Source of the DNA: Croceivirga sp009797885
Lineage (GTDB): Bacteria; Bacteroidota; Bacteroidia; Flavobacteriales; Flavobacteriaceae
Assembly (NCBI GenBank): GCA_045866215.1
Contig: AP035880.1
Span: 2,480,001-2,544,000 of the forward strand
Direction: 5' to 3'
DNA: 64,000 nucleotides
A model generated the notes under the pieces. The model was not told the DNA's origin and made no database searches. It saw only the letters and a program-made list of their open reading frames with translations. The stretch's first letter is position 1. Each line of letters starts with the position of its first letter. Both the position numbers and the translations under genes were made by a program. This document shows positions 61,019-64,000 of this stretch, in pieces.

Positions 61019-63375
61019 AAACTTTCCACTGGATTGGTCATGGCCGCTTTTATCGATTTAAAACCGACGGTCAACAGTGCTATTACAATTACCAACATTC
61101 CCGCGAATCCGAAGACCCGCCAGGGCATGTCGATTCGATATTCGTAGCTGGTAAGCCATTTATCCATAAAATACCAGGCAATAGGACAACCAATGACAAT
61201 GCCCAAGACCACCGATCTCAGAAAATCCTTTACCAAAAGACGGGTAATCTTACTGGCTGAAGCACCGAGTACTTTTCGTATTCCGATTTCCTTTTCCCTT
61301 TGTTGGGCCGAAAAAATGACCAGGCCGAATAGCCCTAAACATGAAATGAATATCGCCATCAGTGAAAAGTACTGGGAGAGTTTATGGAAGATGGTTTCAC
61401 TTTTATACATGGCATTGTACCACGCATCGGTAAAGACATAATCGAAGGGAACTTCCGGAAGTGTTTCGATATACAACTTTTCCAAAGCTTCTACCGTTTC
61501 AATCGTGTTGGTAGGACTGATTCGCGCTAAAACGGCCCCCTTATTCAAATATTCCCCATTGCGAATAACCAAAGGGGGAATCGCAGTTTTTACCGTATTT
61601 ATTGGAAAATCCTTCATTACCCCGACAATAGTTCCTTCCCTGCCCCACATGGTCAAGGGTTGGCCTATGGGGTCTTCAAGCCCCATTATTCCCAAAGCGG
61701 TCTCATTGATGATATAGCCTGAGTTGTCCGCAATACTTTTATCGGAAAAATCGGTGCCCATAAGCATTTCCGTGCCCCAAGCTTTGGCAAAATCGGACCC
61801 AACATCCATACTCATGAATATGGTTGGGTCATTGTCGGGTTTACCCGCCCATTGTACATCATCAAATCCATTTGAAAACTGCATGGGCCCTACGTTGGAA
61901 ATCGACATATGCTCCACTCCGGGAAGTTGTAAAGCCCTTTCCTTTAGGCCGGTAAAAGTACGTGTGGAATCACCTTGAAATGCAAAGACAAAAACATTAT
62001 GACGGTCAAAACCGAGTCTTTCATTCTGTATATAATCGATTTGACGCGATGTGATCAGCATTCCCGAAATCAGGATGATGGTCAGGGCAAATTGAAAAAC
62101 GACCAGGCCCTTCCGAATCCACTGGGAACCAGCATTGGCGTTTTTGTTGTTTTTGAATAGATAGATCGCTTTAAAGGAAGACAGTACAAATGCAGGATAA
62201 CTACCGGAAACAATACCTGTCAGAAGGGAAATCCCCAAAATACCCAACCAGGATAAAGGAGGGAGGCTGGCAAGACTTAAATCCTTTCCCAAAAGCGCAT
62301 TGAATGTGGGCATTGCCAACACTATCAAAACGAGTGATAAAACTGTACTAACGAAGGAAAGTAAAAGGGCTTCCCCTAAAAATTGGAATATCAAACTTCC
62401 TTTTTTGGCCCCCAGGTGTTTCCGAATTCCCACTTCCTTGAATCGTTTCAAGGAACCGGCGGAAGCCAGGTTCATAAAGTTGATGCAGGCAATCAGCAAA
62501 ATGAAGAAGGCTATAAAACCAAAGATGCGGACATTATCAATACGACCACCTGAAATAACACCGTTCTTAAAATTGTTGTTCAGATAGCTCTCTCCAAAAG
62601 GCTGTAGCCCCAGTTCCACTGTAAAATTGTCATCTTCTTCCGCCCTGTAGGGGGTTAGAAAATCCTTGATTTTGGCATTTACGGCCGCAACGTTCGAATT
62701 TTCCTTGAGCATTATAAAAGTCGCTGAGCCACTATTTGTAATATCGGGTGCCCATCCATTTTCCTGCAGGAAAATATCCCAATGCAGGAAAAAATCACTT
62801 TTTTTGGAAGTGTCGGGGCTGGCATCCCTAAGCACAGCGGATACGTTCAACAAGCGGCTATTGTCATAAGAAATCGATTTGCCAATGGCATTTTCGGGAC
62901 TTCCAAAAAAAAGCCGTGCCATTTCTTCCGATATAGCGATATTATCGGGGGAATTCAGTACGGACGCAACAGTACCTTCCAAGAAGTGGTACGAAAACAT
63001 ATCAAAATAATCCTCACCAACGAAAAACCCTTCTTGTTTAAAGATGTAATCATTGTAAGCAAACGTTTTGGCACCTTTCCAACTCATTGGGGAGGCTTTC
63101 TCAATTTCGGGAATTTTATTTTTTAACTCCCTGTAAAGTACAGCCGGAGTAAAATACCCTGCATCTATCCTACCTTCGAAAATCTGCTTTTGGTAAACGG
63201 AATACAATCGATCTATGTTTTCGTGGTAGTTATCTATGGTGAGTTCATTGCCTATCCATAGATATATGAGGAGGCTGCATAAAAGGCCAGTGGCCAGACC
63301 TGTAATGTTCAACAGGGAAAAGACCTTGTTTTTTACAATATTCCTCCAGGCGATTTTCAAATGGTTTTTAAACAT
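61006..63375 (-). CDS. FtsX/MacB-like ABC permease 6 of the array
   Basis: 789 residues. Same double-FtsX layout; coupling helices IRKHLGAKKGSLIFQ and IGIRKVLGASASKITRLL. Start MFKNHLKIAWRNIVKNKVFSLLNITG resembles permeases 4 and 5, but the rest is more diverged. Eighteen bases separate it from permease 7. Confidence 0.92.
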   Translation of the reverse strand: MFKNHLKIAWRNIVKNKVFSLLNITGLATGLLCSLLIYLWIGNELTIDNYHENIDRLYSVYQKQIFEGRIDAGYFTPAVLYRELKNKIPEIEKASPMSWKGAKTFAYNDYIFKQEGFFVGEDYFDMFSYHFLEGTVASVLNSPDNIAISEEMARLFFGSPENAIGKSISYDNSRLLNVSAVLRDASPDTSKKSDFFLHWDIFLQENGWAPDITNSGSATFIMLKENSNVAAVNAKIKDFLTPYRAEEDDNFTVELGLQPFGESYLNNNFKNGVISGGRIDNVRIFGFIAFFILLIACINFMNLASAGSLKRFKEVGIRKHLGAKKGSLIFQFLGEALLLSFVSTVLSLVLIVLAMPTFNALLGKDLSLASLPPLSWLGILGISLLTGIVSGSYPAFVLSSFKAIYLFKNNKNANAGSQWIRKGLVVFQFALTIILISGMLITSRQIDYIQNERLGFDRHNVFVFAFQGDSTRTFTGLKERALQLPGVEHMSISNVGPMQFSNGFDDVQWAGKPDNDPTIFMSMDVGSDFAKAWGTEMLMGTDFSDKSIADNSGYIINETALGIMGLEDPIGQPLTMWGREGTIVGVMKDFPINTVKTAIPPLVIRNGEYLNKGAVLARISPTNTIETVEALEKLYIETLPEVPFDYVFTDAWYNAMYKSETIFHKLSQYFSLMAIFISCLGLFGLVIFSAQQREKEIGIRKVLGASASKITRLLVKDFLRSVVLGIVIGCPIAWYFMDKWLTSYEYRIDMPWRVFGFAGMLVIVIALLTVGFKSIKAAMTNPVESLRTE

Positions 63376-63393
63376 GATCGTTCGTTTTTGTGT

Positions 63394-64000
63394 TTACTCT
63401 CTTTGTAAAACCTCTATGGGGTTGGTAGTAGCGGCCCTAAAACTTTGCCAACCAACGGTCAGTAAAGCAATGGCCATGGTGCTAATTCCGGCAAAGACAA
63501 ATACCCACCAGCCAATATTGGTCTTGTAGGCAAAACCCTCCAACCATTTGTCCATGGCCCACCATCCAATGGGAATGGCGATTACCACGGCCACAAGAAC
63601 GAGTTTTAGAAAACCGGAGGTGAGCAGGTTTACAATTCCTGTAACGGAAGAGCCCAACACCTTGCGTATGCCAATTTCATGAAGCCGCTGGGTAGCGGTA
63701 AAGGCCGTTATCCCCAGCAACCCCAAACAGGCAATGATAATTGCAATGATGGAGAAATATTGGAACAACGTACTTAAGAGATACTCCCTTTGGTACAGTC
63801 GGTCAAAGGCATCGTTCAGGAAGAAGTACTCAAAAGGCCTATCCGGGGCAAATTCCTTAAAATTCGCCTCAACCGAAGCGATGGCCGAAGGAACGTCCGA
63901 TTGGGACACTTGAATCAGAACATTGTCTATAAAATAACTTCTTGGGGAAACGGTAAGAAGTAAGGGCTGGATTTTGTCATGCAGGGATTGCATATGAAAA
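63394..64000 (-). CDS. FtsX/MacB-like ABC permease 7 (5' part beyond the window)
   Basis: About 202 C-terminal residues. The frame is open to the end of the window: before the internal Met at 63993 the codons read Phe-His, giving FHMQSL, the usual VV.DFH.QSL motif of the second periplasmic domain. Contains the final FtsX unit with coupling helix IGIRKVLGSSVTGIVNLL and the tail GWQSFRAATTNPIEVL. Full-length protein would be about 800 residues. Confidence 0.9.
   Translation of the reverse strand, partial: FHMQSLHDKIQPLLLTVSPRSYFIDNVLIQVSQSDVPSAIASVEANFKEFAPDRPFEYFFLNDAFDRLYQREYLLSTLFQYFSIIAIIIACLGLLGITAFTATQRLHEIGIRKVLGSSVTGIVNLLTSGFLKLVLVAVVIAIPIGWWAMDKWLEGFAYKTNIGWWVFVFAGISTMAIALLTVGWQSFRAATTNPIEVLQRE

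Noticed and set aside
1..64000. CRISPR arrays, tRNA or rRNA genes, insertion sequences, prophage
   Set aside because: No regularly spaced repeats, no tRNA-like or rRNA sequence and no transposase, integrase or phage protein was recognised on reading through the window.

Overview
The window looks like the chromosome of a marine-type Flavobacteriaceae bacterium (Bacteroidota). The evidence is promoters of the TANNTTTG type, weak or absent Shine-Dalgarno sequences, a yceD-rpmF-fabH-accB-accC cluster of flavobacterial type, and long FtsX/MacB-like ABC permeases in tandem. The genus cannot be fixed from the sequence alone; a Muricauda/Maribacter-like relative is a guess. No tRNA, rRNA, CRISPR array, transposase or phage gene was seen.

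Layout. 1-3.9 kb: end of an RND efflux pump permease and its TolC-type outer-membrane partner. 3.9-34.3 kb: a stress island. It holds nine UspA-type universal stress proteins, a CbpA/CbpM co-chaperone pair, Hsp20, an ABC efflux operon, an MBL-rhodanese sulfur protein, DUF2267-like and TerB-like proteins, small coiled-coil proteins, D-lactate dehydrogenase and cardiolipin synthase. In its middle sits a PAS histidine kinase and a response regulator whose output domain is a Crp/Fnr-type DNA-binding module. 34.3-40.7 kb: a small membrane protein, a second PAS kinase with a receiver-only regulator, a TauE/SafE exporter, a sodium:solute symporter and an acyltransferase-like membrane protein. 40.8-46.6 kb: housekeeping genes ribE, pdxA, yceD, rpmF, fabH, accB and accC. 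46.7-64 kb: an FAD oxidoreductase, then one ABC ATPase followed by seven large tandem FtsX-type permeases, the last cut by the window edge.

The main discovery is a promoter code that ties the stress island together. Seventeen intergenic sites carry a palindromic box TGAY-N4-RTCA (the inner half-sites of Fnr/Crp operators). In 16 of them a TANNTT -7 element begins exactly 35 bases after the first base of the box; in one it begins after 34. That places the box near -41.5, the class II activator position. Nearly all lie 39-66 bases before the start codon of a stress-island gene, on either strand. No such promoter was noticed beyond 34.3 kb. The REC-Crp/Fnr regulator has the E-x3-R recognition-helix pattern expected for TGA half-sites, so it is the natural candidate regulator. 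The island therefore reads as one self-contained two-component regulon, probably for low oxygen or energy limitation, that switches on Usp proteins, chaperones, efflux, fermentation and membrane-lipid remodelling.

One of these promoters (17502-17544) has no annotated gene behind it. The predicted transcript (about 17550-17811) starts with a perfect 11-bp hairpin and ends in a perfect 12-bp hairpin plus a T-run, which makes it a strong candidate for an undescribed regulated small RNA.
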